Notes under the pieces: model-generated
Seen by the model: the letters and a program-made list of their open reading frames with translations, nothing else
Told to the model about the DNA's origin: nothing
Databases searched by the model: none
Made by a program: the position numbers and the translations under genes
Source: Novacetimonas pomaceti
GTDB lineage: Bacteria > Pseudomonadota > Alphaproteobacteria > Acetobacterales > Acetobacteraceae
NCBI RefSeq assembly: GCF_003207955.1
Contig: NZ_NOXG01000006.1
Coordinates: 62,001-126,000 of the forward strand
DNA length: 64,000 nt
Direction: 5' to 3'
Shown here: positions 17,624 to 25,286 of the stretch, in pieces
How the letters are laid out: each line of letters opens with the position of its first letter
Position numbering within the stretch: the first letter of the stretch is position 1

Positions 17624-18868
17624 TCAGGCCGGGCGGACGAGGATGTGCTTTTTCCTGCCCGATGACAGCTTGAGGACGCCGTCATGCAGGTCGCCTTCGC
17701 CGATCACGCGCCCCTCGTCCGCGATGACCTCATCATTGAGGCGCGCGCCACCCCCACGGATCAGGCGCCGTGCCTCGCCATTGCTGGCGACAAGGCCGCT
17801 GTCCGCGAGCAGGCGGAACGCCGCGATGCCCTCGCGCAGGGTGGCGGCGGGAAGGGTGATGGTGGGCAGCGCGTCGGCGCTCAGCGCGCCTTCCTCGAAC
17901 GTGCGGCGCGCGGCTTCGGCCGCTTCCTGCGCCGCCGCGCGACCGTGGCACAGCGCCGTCGCTTCGGTGGCGAGGACCTTTTTCGCCTCGTTGATGCCCG
18001 CGCCGGGCAGGGCGGCAAGGCGGTCGCATTCCTCGATCGGCAGGTCGGTGAACAGGCGCAGGAAACGCCCGACATCCGCATCCTCCGTATTGCGCCAGAA
18101 CTGCCAGTATTCAAACACCGGCAGGCGTGCAGCCGACAGCCAGACCGCACCACGCGCGGACTTGCCCATCTTGGCGCCCGAACTGGTGGTCAGCAGCGGG
18201 GTCGTCAGGCCGAACACCTGCTGCTGGTTCATCCGGCGCACGAGGTCGATGCCCGAGACGATGTTGCCCCACTGGTCCGATCCCCCCATCTGCAGCGTCA
18301 CGCCATGACGCGCGTTGAGTTCGCGAAAGTCATAGGACTGCAGGATGGAGTAGTTGAATTCGAGGAAGGTCAGCCCCTGTTCGCGCTCCAGCCGGCTGCG
18401 GACCGAATCGAATGACAGCATCCGGTTGACCGAGAAATGGACGCCCACGTCACGCAGCAGGTCGATATAGGACAGCCGGTCCAGCCAGTCGGCATTGTTC
18501 GCCAGCATGGCCCCACCGGTGGAGTCAAAGGACAGGAACTGCCGCAGGCATCCCTCGATCCCGTGCAGGTTGTGCGCGATCGTTTCCGCCGTCATGAGCT
18601 GGCGCGCCTCCTCACGGAAGGAGGGATCGCCGATCCGCGCCGTCCCGCCACCCAGTAGGGCAACCGGGCGGTGCCCATGCTTTTGCAGGAGCCGCAGCAT
18701 CATGATCTGGATCAGGCTGCCGACATGCAGGCTGTCCGCGGTGGGATCGAACCCGATATACCCCGCGACCGGCCCGGCCTGCATGGCCGCGTCAAGCGCC
18801 TCCATGTCGGTGCACTGGAAGATGAAGCCACGTGCCTCGGCCTCGCGGAGGAATTCGCTTTTGGGCAT
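17624..18868 (-). CDS. tyrS: Tyrosyl-tRNA synthetase
   Basis: The 414-residue class I synthetase charges tRNA-Tyr. The HIGH-type motif is PTADSLHVGSL, followed by GGGTARIGDPS. The tyrosine-recognition region reads YSILQSYDFRELN..LQMGGSDQWGNI, and the second signature is GAKMGKSARGAVWL (KMSKS variant KMGKS). A C-terminal S4 RNA-binding domain (from about 350: LVASNGEARRLIRGGGARLNDEV) completes it. ATG 18868 gives the expected N-terminus. Confidence 0.97.
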   Translation of the reverse strand: MPKSEFLREAEARGFIFQCTDMEALDAAMQAGPVAGYIGFDPTADSLHVGSLIQIMMLRLLQKHGHRPVALLGGGTARIGDPSFREEARQLMTAETIAHNLHGIEGCLRQFLSFDSTGGAMLANNADWLDRLSYIDLLRDVGVHFSVNRMLSFDSVRSRLEREQGLTFLEFNYSILQSYDFRELNARHGVTLQMGGSDQWGNIVSGIDLVRRMNQQQVFGLTTPLLTTSSGAKMGKSARGAVWLSAARLPVFEYWQFWRNTEDADVGRFLRLFTDLPIEECDRLAALPGAGINEAKKVLATEATALCHGRAAAQEAAEAARRTFEEGALSADALPTITLPAATLREGIAAFRLLADSGLVASNGEARRLIRGGGARLNDEVIADEGRVIGEGDLHDGVLKLSSGRKKHILVRPA

Positions 18869-18945
18869 GATCTCTACTGTATCTGCGGGTTGTCACCGAT
18901 CCGCGACGGCGGATATGCGACGGGGTCTAGCACGGTCGCGCCCTG

Positions 18946-18990
18946 TGATGAAACTATAGCCGATGAAACCATGGCCGATGAAACCGGGGC
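18946..18990. repeat. 15-bp tandem repeat, three units
   Basis: The three consecutive units are TGATGAAACTATAGC, CGATGAAACCATGGC and CGATGAAACCGGGGC. The first has three differences from the second, and the third matches the second over its first ten bases. It sits 78 bp upstream of the tyrS start. It may be a simple slippage repeat or a set of operator half-sites. Confidence 0.7.
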
Positions 18991-19036
18991 GCGTTTCATG
19001 CGTTCGGCACGGCAGGGACATAACGGGCGACATTAC

Positions 19037-19066
19037 CGCCTGTCCGGTTTTGCGACCGGACAGGCG
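19037..19066. terminator. Perfect 12-bp inverted repeat, possible terminator
   Basis: The arms CGCCTGTCCGGT and ACCGGACAGGCG flank a 6-base loop (TTTGCG). It lies 109 bp beyond the hydrolase stop in its direction of transcription. There is no T-tract on either side, so Rho-independent termination is uncertain; it could instead stabilise the hydrolase mRNA end. Confidence 0.45.
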
Positions 19067-19174
19067 CAGCAGGGACATGCCATGACGCGACATGCCGGCG
19101 CACCACCGGATACAGGCCGACCGCGCACGGGCATCGCCAGCGTGCGCATCGCCGGCGTGCGCAACGGCGAATGC

Positions 19175-19840
19175 TCAGTCGGCGGCCAGGGCCAGCGCGT
19201 GGCGGTTCATCACGGTGCTGACGTGATCTTCCAGCGCGGCCGCGACCTCATCGGCATGGTTGGCAAAGATATGGTCGGCACCCTTGAAGATGCGGTAATC
19301 GACCTCGACCCCCTTCTGGGTGTTCAGCTTGTCCACCAGCTTGTGCACGGCGGGTTCGGGGACCAGTTCGTCGGCATCGCCCGCGATCATCAGGCCCCCG
19401 CAGGGACACGGGGCGAGGAAGCCGAAATCGTAATGGTTGGCGGGCGGGGCGACGCTGATCCAGCCGGTGATTTCGGGGCGGCGCATCAGCAGCTGCATGC
19501 CCACGAACGCGCCGAAGGAATATCCCGCGATCCACAGGCCGCGCGCGTTCGGGTTGACCATCTGCATCCAGTCGAGGGCGGCGGCGGCATCGGAGATTTC
19601 ACCGATTCCCCCGTCATAGCGCCCCTGCGAACGCCCCACCCCGCGCGAGTTGTAGCGCATGACCGAAAAGCCCATCTTTTCGAACTCGCGATACATCGCA
19701 TAGGTGATGCGGTTGTTCATGGTGCCGCCATGCAGCGGGTGCGGATGAAGGATCAGCGCAAGCGGCGCATTCGGCTCGCTTGAATGATGGTAGCGTCCTT
19801 CCAGGCGGCCGTCAGGGCCGGCGAACATGACCTCAGGCAT
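19175..19840 (-). CDS. Alpha/beta hydrolase (COG2945-like)
   Basis: The 221-residue protein is a small serine hydrolase fold. The oxyanion region is ILHPHPLHGGTMNN and the nucleophile elbow is IAGYSFGAFVG (Ser). An Asp in AGDADELVPEP and a His in FKGADHIFANH complete a plausible triad. The pattern HPHP.HGG..N and short length match the COG2945 predicted hydrolases, whose substrates are not established. The frame opens at 19930, but the family N-terminus begins at MPEVMFAGPDGRLEGRYH, so ATG 19840 is chosen. No signal peptide is seen. Confidence 0.87.
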   Translation of the reverse strand: MPEVMFAGPDGRLEGRYHHSSEPNAPLALILHPHPLHGGTMNNRITYAMYREFEKMGFSVMRYNSRGVGRSQGRYDGGIGEISDAAAALDWMQMVNPNARGLWIAGYSFGAFVGMQLLMRRPEITGWISVAPPANHYDFGFLAPCPCGGLMIAGDADELVPEPAVHKLVDKLNTQKGVEVDYRIFKGADHIFANHADEVAAALEDHVSTVMNRHALALAAD

Positions 19841-20462
19841 ATAAGATCCCGCATATGGTTGCCCGGTGGCCTGATGGCATGGCGCCGGGGCGGTTGGCGT
19901 TTCATTCCTTCCGATAACGATGCCCCGCATCGGACAGGCGGCTGTTCAATTGCCCCCACGGGCGGCGGAACCACCCCGGGGAACGCCACGCGGCCGTGAT
20001 GTCAGCTGCAATGGCGGCAGTAAATCCAAAATGAATATCCGCATCCGGTCGTGCCGGATGCCATGATGACTGTGTGCGGACCCGGATATATACCGATTGG
20101 GCCTGATAATGCTGACGTGGCCTAGTGATTAAAAATGTTTCTTTGTCGGGTAAGCATTGCATTTGCGGCAGGTATGGGTGTCATGCGCATGCCGTCATGG
20201 CTGGCGGATGAAGGGCCGGCGCGGACTGCCTGCATGGATGCTGCCTCATGATCTACGCTCCGCTATTGCGATCGTGTACGGGGACGCGGCTGCCGATGTG
20301 CGACTGCCAGCGTCACGTCTCATTCGGCCCTGCGCGGCCCTGCCGCCAGGTCGGATGCGCAGCTTATAGCGAGGCCAATTCACAAATTGCCAGATAAATC
20401 GTAAACTTAAACCACAAAGTAATGTCGTGGTATTGCTGGCGACATATGGATCGGGGACTGAA
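19841..20462. other. Long intergenic gap upstream of the sulfur-transfer genes
   Basis: About 620 bp lie between the divergent hydrolase and first cysteine desulfurase genes. I see no tRNA and no convincing ORF. A perfect 8-bp hairpin with arms GCATCCGG/CCGGATGC sits at 20041-20061. The last 90 bp are markedly AT-rich and carry a promoter-like pair (listed separately). Confidence 0.5.
20379..20407 (+). promoter_or_regulatory. Candidate sigma-70 promoter for the cysteine desulfurase genes
   Basis: TTCACA (20379-20384) matches the -35 consensus at five of six positions. TAAACT (20402-20407) matches the -10 consensus at four of six, with a 17-bp spacer. It lies in an AT-rich island that stands out from the GC-rich surroundings, about 55 bp upstream of the ATG at 20463. 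Any Fe-S or iron regulator site here is not identifiable by eye. Confidence 0.4.
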
Positions 20463-21614
20463 ATGAACGGCGGCGCGGGTGATTTCTACTATCTGGATGC
20501 CAACGCATCCGAACCGCTCCGCCCGGAGGCGCTGGAGGCGATGACGGCGGCGGCGCGGGTCGGTGGCAACCCGTCATCGGTTCACCGCGCCGGGCGCGCG
20601 GCGCGCGCGGTCATGGAAACCGCGCGGGAGGAAATGGCGGCCATTTTCGGCGCCACGGCGGAAAACTGCGTCATGACCTCCGGCGGGACGGAGGCGAACG
20701 TGCTGGCGATCGATGCGCTGGGCCAGGGGCGACCGATCCTGTATGGCGCGACGGAACATGACGCCGTGCGCATGGCCGCCAGCGCGCGCGGTGGGCAGGT
20801 CATTCCCGTTGACGGGCACGGGGTCGTCCGCGCCGACGCGCTGGCGGCCATGCTGGCGCGCGCGTCGGGGGATGATGCCCCGCTGGTGTGCGTGATGCTG
20901 GCGAATAACGAGACGGGGGTGATCCAGCCCATCGCGGAGATTGCGCGCCTGTGTCGCGCCCATGGCGCGCGCCTGCATGTGGACGCGGTGCAGGCTGCGG
21001 GACGCATGGCGGTGGACCTGCGTGAACTGGGGGCGGACAGCATGGCCGTCTCCGCCCACAAATTCGGCGGCCCGAAAGGGGCCGGGGCGCTCGTGCTGGC
21101 GGGCGATCGCTTTTTTGCCCTGCCGCCGATGCTGGCGGGCGGGGGGCAGGAACAGGGCCGGCGGGGTGGCACGCCCGCCCTTCCGGCGATCGCGGGCATG
21201 GCGGCCGCCCTGGTGGCGACGCGACGCGATTGTGCCGACCCGGCGTATCAGGGCCGCATGGCAGGATGGCGCGATGATATCGACCGGATGGCGCGCAGTT
21301 GTGGCGCGGTGGTATGTTCCGGTGACGCGCCGCGACTGCCCAACACCACATGCCTTGTCCTGCCCCACAGGCGGGCGCAGACGCAGCTGATCGCACTGGA
21401 CATGGCGGGATTCTGCGTCTCCGCCGGGTCGGCCTGTTCCTCGGGCAAGGTGGCGCGTTCGCATGTCCTGGTTGCGATGGGCATGGACGATCTGGCCGGA
21501 TGCGCCATCCGGGTATCCCTGCCATGGTCCGTCACGGCGGAACAGGTGGGGGCGTTCATGGCCGCCTATGCCGACATGGCCGCGCGCCTTCCCGCCCGCG
21601 CGGGGGCTAGATGA
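20463..21614 (+). CDS. Cysteine desulfurase, NifS/IscS-like, first copy
   Basis: The 383-residue class V aminotransferase-fold PLP enzyme would remove sulfur from cysteine as a protein-bound persulfide. It has the PLP lysine Lys200 (SAHKFGGPKG), the ring-stacking His99 (ATEHD), the phosphate and ring contacts HVDAVQ, and the active-site Cys325 in SAGSACSSGKV followed by SHVL. The frame opens at 20427, but ATG 20463 begins just before the conserved YYLDANASEPL. Here the usual N-terminal N-A-T-T reads N-A-S-E. The second desulfurase starts 97 bp downstream. The two copies are diverged, so this is not a recent duplication. Confidence 0.92.
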   Translation: MNGGAGDFYYLDANASEPLRPEALEAMTAAARVGGNPSSVHRAGRAARAVMETAREEMAAIFGATAENCVMTSGGTEANVLAIDALGQGRPILYGATEHDAVRMAASARGGQVIPVDGHGVVRADALAAMLARASGDDAPLVCVMLANNETGVIQPIAEIARLCRAHGARLHVDAVQAAGRMAVDLRELGADSMAVSAHKFGGPKGAGALVLAGDRFFALPPMLAGGGQEQGRRGGTPALPAIAGMAAALVATRRDCADPAYQGRMAGWRDDIDRMARSCGAVVCSGDAPRLPNTTCLVLPHRRAQTQLIALDMAGFCVSAGSACSSGKVARSHVLVAMGMDDLAGCAIRVSLPWSVTAEQVGAFMAAYADMAARLPARAGAR

Positions 21615-21711
21615 TGGCGCGTCGCGTTCCCACCTGTGGCCATGATGATACCCGCCACCACAATGCCCGGCCATCGGGACGTTCCGGCCGCGCGACGTGG
21701 CGGGATGAGGG

Positions 21712-22899
21712 ATGACAATGCTCGATACGCCACAGCAACTGCACACGCCATTGCCGGATGGGGAAATCTACCTCGATTATCAGGCGACAACGCCCTGCGA
21801 TCCCCGCGTGGTGGAGGAGATGCTGCCGTGGTTCACGCTGCAGTTCGCCAATCCGCACAGCGCCGATCACGCGGCCGGCCAGCGCGCGCAGGCCGCCGTG
21901 GAAATCGCGCGCGCGCGCGTTGCCGCTCTGCTGGGCGCCGATGTGCGGGAGATCGTGTTTACCTCCGGCGCGACGGAGGCCAATAACCTCGCCATCAAGG
22001 GGGCGGTGCGTCACCTGCTGTCCATGGGCACGACCCGCCGCCGCGTCATCACGGTCGCCACCGAACATAAATGCGTGCTGGAATCCGTCCGCGACCTTGC
22101 CGCCGAAGGGTGCGAGCCCGTCATCCTGCCTGTCGGGGCGGACGGGCGACTTGATCCCGATACGCTGCATCGCGCGCTGGAGGTGCCGACCCTGCTGGTC
22201 AGCATCATGGCGGCGAACAATGAAACGGGCGTCATCCATGACCTGTCCGCCCTTGCGCCACTGGTGCGCCGGGCGGGCGCGCTGATGCACAGCGACCTTG
22301 CCCAGGCGGCGGGCAAGATCGCGCTGGATGTGGGCGGCCTCGATCTCGCCTCGGTCTCCGCGCACAAGATGTACGGGCCAAAAGGGGTGGGGGCGCTGTT
22401 TGTGCGCCGTCGCCCGCGCGTGCGCCTGACGCCGCTGTTTTCGGGCGGCGGGCAGGAACGGGGCCTGCGGTCGGGCACGCTGCCCGCGCCGCTGCTGATC
22501 GGCTTTGGCGCGGCATGCCACATCGCGATGCAGGAAATGGCGGCGGACGGCGCGCGCATGCGCATGCTGCGTGACCGCCTGCTCCACCTCCTGCGGGCCG
22601 GGTGTCCGGGGCTGGAGGTCAACGGCAGCATGGAACACCGCCTTGCGTCCAACCTGAACCTGCGTTTTGCCAACGCCACCGCCCTTGATATCATGGCACG
22701 CGCGCCCGAACTGTGTGTGTCCACCGGCTCAGCGTGTTCTTCGGCGCAACTGGTGCCTTCCTATGTCCTGACGGCGATGGGGCTGGACGCGGCGCAGGCC
22801 GCGCGAAGCTTGCGTCTGGCGGTGGGACGCTATACCTCACGCGCCGATGTGGATCGTGCGGCGGCGATCCTGTGCCGCGCGGCGGCAGGGGACACGTAG
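21712..22899 (+). CDS. Cysteine desulfurase IscS-like, second copy
   Basis: The 395-residue PLP enzyme is complete: YLDYQATTPCDPRV, TSGATEANN, His119 (ATEHK), HSDLAQ, Lys219 (SAHKMYGPKG) and active-site Cys342 in STGSACSSAQLVPSYVL. The motif set is closer to canonical IscS (DYQATTP, SAHKMYGPKG) than the upstream copy. It could supply persulfide to MnmA or an Fe-S scaffold. Note SDLAQ in place of the common VDAAQ. ATG 21712 and ATG 21718 are both possible starts. The ferredoxin gene follows after 57 bp, so an operon is likely. Confidence 0.93.
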   Translation: MTMLDTPQQLHTPLPDGEIYLDYQATTPCDPRVVEEMLPWFTLQFANPHSADHAAGQRAQAAVEIARARVAALLGADVREIVFTSGATEANNLAIKGAVRHLLSMGTTRRRVITVATEHKCVLESVRDLAAEGCEPVILPVGADGRLDPDTLHRALEVPTLLVSIMAANNETGVIHDLSALAPLVRRAGALMHSDLAQAAGKIALDVGGLDLASVSAHKMYGPKGVGALFVRRRPRVRLTPLFSGGGQERGLRSGTLPAPLLIGFGAACHIAMQEMAADGARMRMLRDRLLHLLRAGCPGLEVNGSMEHRLASNLNLRFANATALDIMARAPELCVSTGSACSSAQLVPSYVLTAMGLDAAQAARSLRLAVGRYTSRADVDRAAAILCRAAAGDT

Positions 22900-22956
22900 C
22901 GCGGGGAAGAGCGGCCCGGCAGGGATGTCCGGGCATGGAACTGTGTTCAGGATGGA

Positions 22957-23274
22957 ATGATGGCGCATATTGTTTTTGTCGAACGTGATGGCACCCGGCG
23001 CGAGGTCGCGGCCCCCATCGGGCTGTCGGTGCTGGAAATCGCGCACAAGAACGGAATTGACCTCGAAGGCGCGTGCGAGGGATCACTGGCGTGCGCGACG
23101 TGCCATGTCGTTGTCGATCCGCAGTGGGCGGACAAGCTGACGCCCCCGACTGAGGATGAGGAAGACATGCTCGATCTTGCCTTCGGGCTTGAAAAGACCT
23201 CGCGCCTTGGCTGCCAGATCGTGATGACCGAGGCGCTCGATGGCCTCGTGGTGCGCCTGCCGCACACATCCTGA
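22957..23274 (+). CDS. fdx: [2Fe-2S] ferredoxin, Isc/adrenodoxin type
   Basis: The 105-residue electron carrier has the adrenodoxin-type ligand pattern C-x5-C-x2-C (CEGSLACATC) and a fourth Cys in RLGCQIVM. It also has the conserved acidic PTEDEEDMLDLAFG helix that docks partner proteins. Such ferredoxins supply electrons for Fe-S cluster assembly by IscS/IscU, and its position directly after the desulfurases supports that. ATG 22957 and ATG 22960 are adjacent candidate starts. Confidence 0.95.
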   Translation: MMAHIVFVERDGTRREVAAPIGLSVLEIAHKNGIDLEGACEGSLACATCHVVVDPQWADKLTPPTEDEEDMLDLAFGLEKTSRLGCQIVMTEALDGLVVRLPHTS

Positions 23275-23296
23275 CGCGGGCGGGCTGATAATTCCT

Positions 23297-23328
23297 TTGA
23301 CGTCGGGTCCCTGCCTTCGATAGGCAGG
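23297..23328 (+). promoter_or_regulatory. Possible promoter with overlapping small hairpin before mnmA
   Basis: TTGACG (23297-23302) resembles a -35 box, with a weak GATAGG 16 bp later. An inverted repeat with arms CCTGCC and GGCAGG (23310-23315 and 23323-23328) overlaps it. It could give mnmA its own promoter, about 45-75 bp before the ATG, or act as an attenuating hairpin. The evidence is thin. Confidence 0.3.
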
Positions 23329-23371
23329 AAGGCCCGGTTGTCGTTCCCTGATCTGAAAGTATAGCGGACCC

Positions 23372-24451
23372 ATGCGTATCCTGGTCGCCATGTCCGGCGG
23401 GGTGGACAGTTCGGTTGTCGCCGCCCGCCTTGTCGCGGAGGGACATGATGTGGTGGGGGCGACCCTGCAGCTTTATGATTCGCGTGAAAGCGCGCGCAAG
23501 GGGGCGTGCTGCGCCGGGCGCGACATCCATGACGCGCGGCGCGTGGCCGACCGTCTGGGGATCGCGCATTATGTCATCGACGCCGAACGGCGTTTCCGCG
23601 ACAGCGTGATCGAAAAATTCGCCGATGCCTATGCCGGGGGTGAAACGCCGGTTCCGTGCGTTGCGTGCAATCAGGGCGTGAAATTCACCGACCTTCTGGG
23701 CATGGCGCGCGACCTGGGTGTCGATGCGATGGCCACCGGCCATTACGTGCGCCGCATCGAAGGGCCGGATGGCGTGGAACTGCACCGCCCGGTGGACCGG
23801 ACGCGCGACCAGTCATGGTTCCTGTTCGCCACCACGCTCCAGCAGCTTGGCTTCCTGCGCTTCCCACTTGGCGACATGCCGGACAAGGATGCCGTGCGCG
23901 CGCAGGCCGAGCAGTTCGGCCTTGCGGTGGCGGGAAAGCCCGACAGCCAGGACCTGTGCTTCGTCCCCGATGGTTCCTATGCCGCGCTGGTGGAAAAGCT
24001 GCGTCCGGAAACTGGCGGCGGGGGAGAGATCGTGGATCTGCGCGGCAACGTGGTCGGCGCGCATGAAGGCGTCGCGCGGTACACCGTGGGGCAGAGCCGC
24101 CGGCTGGGCGATGCGACGATGCATGGCGGCGAACGCCAGATGGTGGTGGGGATCGAACCCGCCCGCCGCCGCGTGGTCATCGGTCCGCGCACGCAGGGCG
24201 TTACGCGCGAACTGCGGCTGCGGGACATGAACTGGCTGGTTGACGCGCCGGCGGAAGGGCTGCGCTGCGGGGTGCAGATCCGCGCGCGTGAGGACGTGCG
24301 GCCCGCGACCGTCTGGCGCGGTCCCGACGGCGGGGCATCGGTCCTCCTTGACGAAGCGGCGGTGCCTGCCCCGGGGCAGGCCTGTGTGATGTATGACGGG
24401 ACGCGGGTGCTGGGCGGGGGATTCATCCGTCGGCATGATCCCGTGGCCTGA
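23372..24451 (+). CDS. mnmA: tRNA-specific 2-thiouridylase MnmA
   Basis: The 359-residue enzyme thiolates U34 of tRNA-Lys, -Glu and -Gln using a persulfide that starts at a cysteine desulfurase. The ATP pyrophosphatase loop is SGGVDSS (8-14). The two catalytic cysteines are Cys99 (CVACN) and Cys196 (SQDLCFV). YTVGQSRRLG and the C-terminal beta-barrel complete the family pattern. It lies 97 bp after the ferredoxin gene on the same strand; the chromosomal link IscS-MnmA makes direct sulfur relay plausible. TrmU is a synonym. Confidence 0.96.
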   Translation: MRILVAMSGGVDSSVVAARLVAEGHDVVGATLQLYDSRESARKGACCAGRDIHDARRVADRLGIAHYVIDAERRFRDSVIEKFADAYAGGETPVPCVACNQGVKFTDLLGMARDLGVDAMATGHYVRRIEGPDGVELHRPVDRTRDQSWFLFATTLQQLGFLRFPLGDMPDKDAVRAQAEQFGLAVAGKPDSQDLCFVPDGSYAALVEKLRPETGGGGEIVDLRGNVVGAHEGVARYTVGQSRRLGDATMHGGERQMVVGIEPARRRVVIGPRTQGVTRELRLRDMNWLVDAPAEGLRCGVQIRAREDVRPATVWRGPDGGASVLLDEAAVPAPGQACVMYDGTRVLGGGFIRRHDPVA

Positions 24452-24480
24452 CTGTCTGACCGGTACGAAAGGGCGAAGGC

Positions 24481-25149
24481 ATGTCTGAAGGATCACTGGT
24501 CATCGGGACGCGGCGCTATTCCTCGTGGTCGTTGCGGGGCTGGCTTGCGGTACGGCTGGCGGGACTGGATGTGGAGGAAGTCGTCATTCCCCTGTCCAAT
24601 GATGGCAACACGTCGGCCATCAAGACGATTTCCCCCAGCGGCAAGGTGCCCTATCTGGAACATCGGGGCGTTGCGGTATGGGAAAGCATCGCGATCTGCG
24701 AATACTGCGCCGATCATGTGCCGTCCCTGTGGCCCGCGTCCCCGCGTCCCCGTGCCTTTGCCCGCAGCATCGCGGCGGAAATGCATGCCGGGTTCCGGGC
24801 ATTGCGCGCGGCCATGCCGATGAATGTTGGCCGTAACGCAAGGCCACTGGCAAATGGAACGACGGATGATATCGACGCCGATATCGCGCGTATCGACGCC
24901 ATCTGGACGGAGGCGCGCCTTGATTTCGGGCAGGACGGCGCGTTCCTGTTCGGCCCGCAATTCACGCTGGCGGACGTGATGTTCGCGCCCATCGTCTCGC
25001 GCTTCCTGTCCTATGGGGTCACGCCTTCCCCGGAATCTGTAGCCTACATGAAGGCGGTGCGGGCGCATCCGCTGGTGGACCAGTGGTACCAGGACGCGCT
25101 GGCGGAGCCGAAGGAATGGCGCAACGCCCGGTTCGAGGATATTCCCTGA
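24481..25149 (+). CDS. Glutathione S-transferase family protein
   Basis: The 222-residue protein has a thioredoxin-like N-terminal domain with the catalytic Ser region RYSSWSLRGWLAVRLAGL, the cis-Pro motif SGKVPYL and the glutathione-binding ESIAICEY. An all-helical C-terminal domain contains FLFGPQFTLADVMFAPIVSRF (GST N-capping box). It looks like the YfcF/zeta-like group, but the substrate is unknown. It begins 29 bp after mnmA, so it may be read from the same transcript. A repeat-derived hairpin follows its stop. Confidence 0.9.
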   Translation: MSEGSLVIGTRRYSSWSLRGWLAVRLAGLDVEEVVIPLSNDGNTSAIKTISPSGKVPYLEHRGVAVWESIAICEYCADHVPSLWPASPRPRAFARSIAAEMHAGFRALRAAMPMNVGRNARPLANGTTDDIDADIARIDAIWTEARLDFGQDGAFLFGPQFTLADVMFAPIVSRFLSYGVTPSPESVAYMKAVRAHPLVDQWYQDALAEPKEWRNARFEDIP

Positions 25150-25179
25150 GGCGCGCTTTCGGATCTGACCTGAAAATAA

Positions 25180-25286
25180 CCCTTTGATAAAAAACAACGG
25201 AAATTTCCAGATGCCGCCATTTCGCCAGAAGGCGGCGTTTTGCGGATGGCTTTGGGAACATTCTTTGCACCATCGGCCAAAGCCAT
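25180..25286. repeat. Diverged palindromic repeat, copy D of the interspersed family
   Basis: The segment has the same plan as the elements at 35264, 40891 and 47502: a CCCTTTGATAAAAAACAA head, a central hairpin (GCCGCC at 25213-25218 with GGCGGC at 25231-25236, then GTTTTG) and perfect 10-bp arms ATGGCTTTGG (25246-25255) and CCAAAGCCAT (25277-25286). The sequence has drifted, so membership is by structure plus short matches. The central hairpin with its T-run may terminate the GST transcript. The right arm contains the ATG of the next gene. Confidence 0.5.

Larger units (their letters stand above)
18869..19174. other. Intergenic gap tyrS/hydrolase with tandem repeat and hairpin
   Basis: The 306-bp gap separates two leftward genes. 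It holds a 3 x 15-bp tandem repeat (18946-18990) and a perfect 12-bp hairpin (19037-19066), listed separately. The tyrS promoter should lie here. I see no gene; the short leftward frame at 18893-19093 is just the repeat read as GFIGHGFIGYSFI. Confidence 0.5.

Noticed and set aside
18946..18990. Possible CRISPR-like array
   Set aside because: The units are directly abutting with no spacers and only three copies; no cas genes are present.
18893..19093. 66-codon leftward frame with a repeated GFIGH pattern
   Set aside because: The repeat in the peptide is only the 15-bp DNA tandem repeat read in frame; the rest has no support.
20041..20061. Hairpin GCATCCGG/CCGGATGC as a terminator
   Set aside because: No T-tract follows on either strand and no gene ends nearby, so it is noted only as a hairpin.
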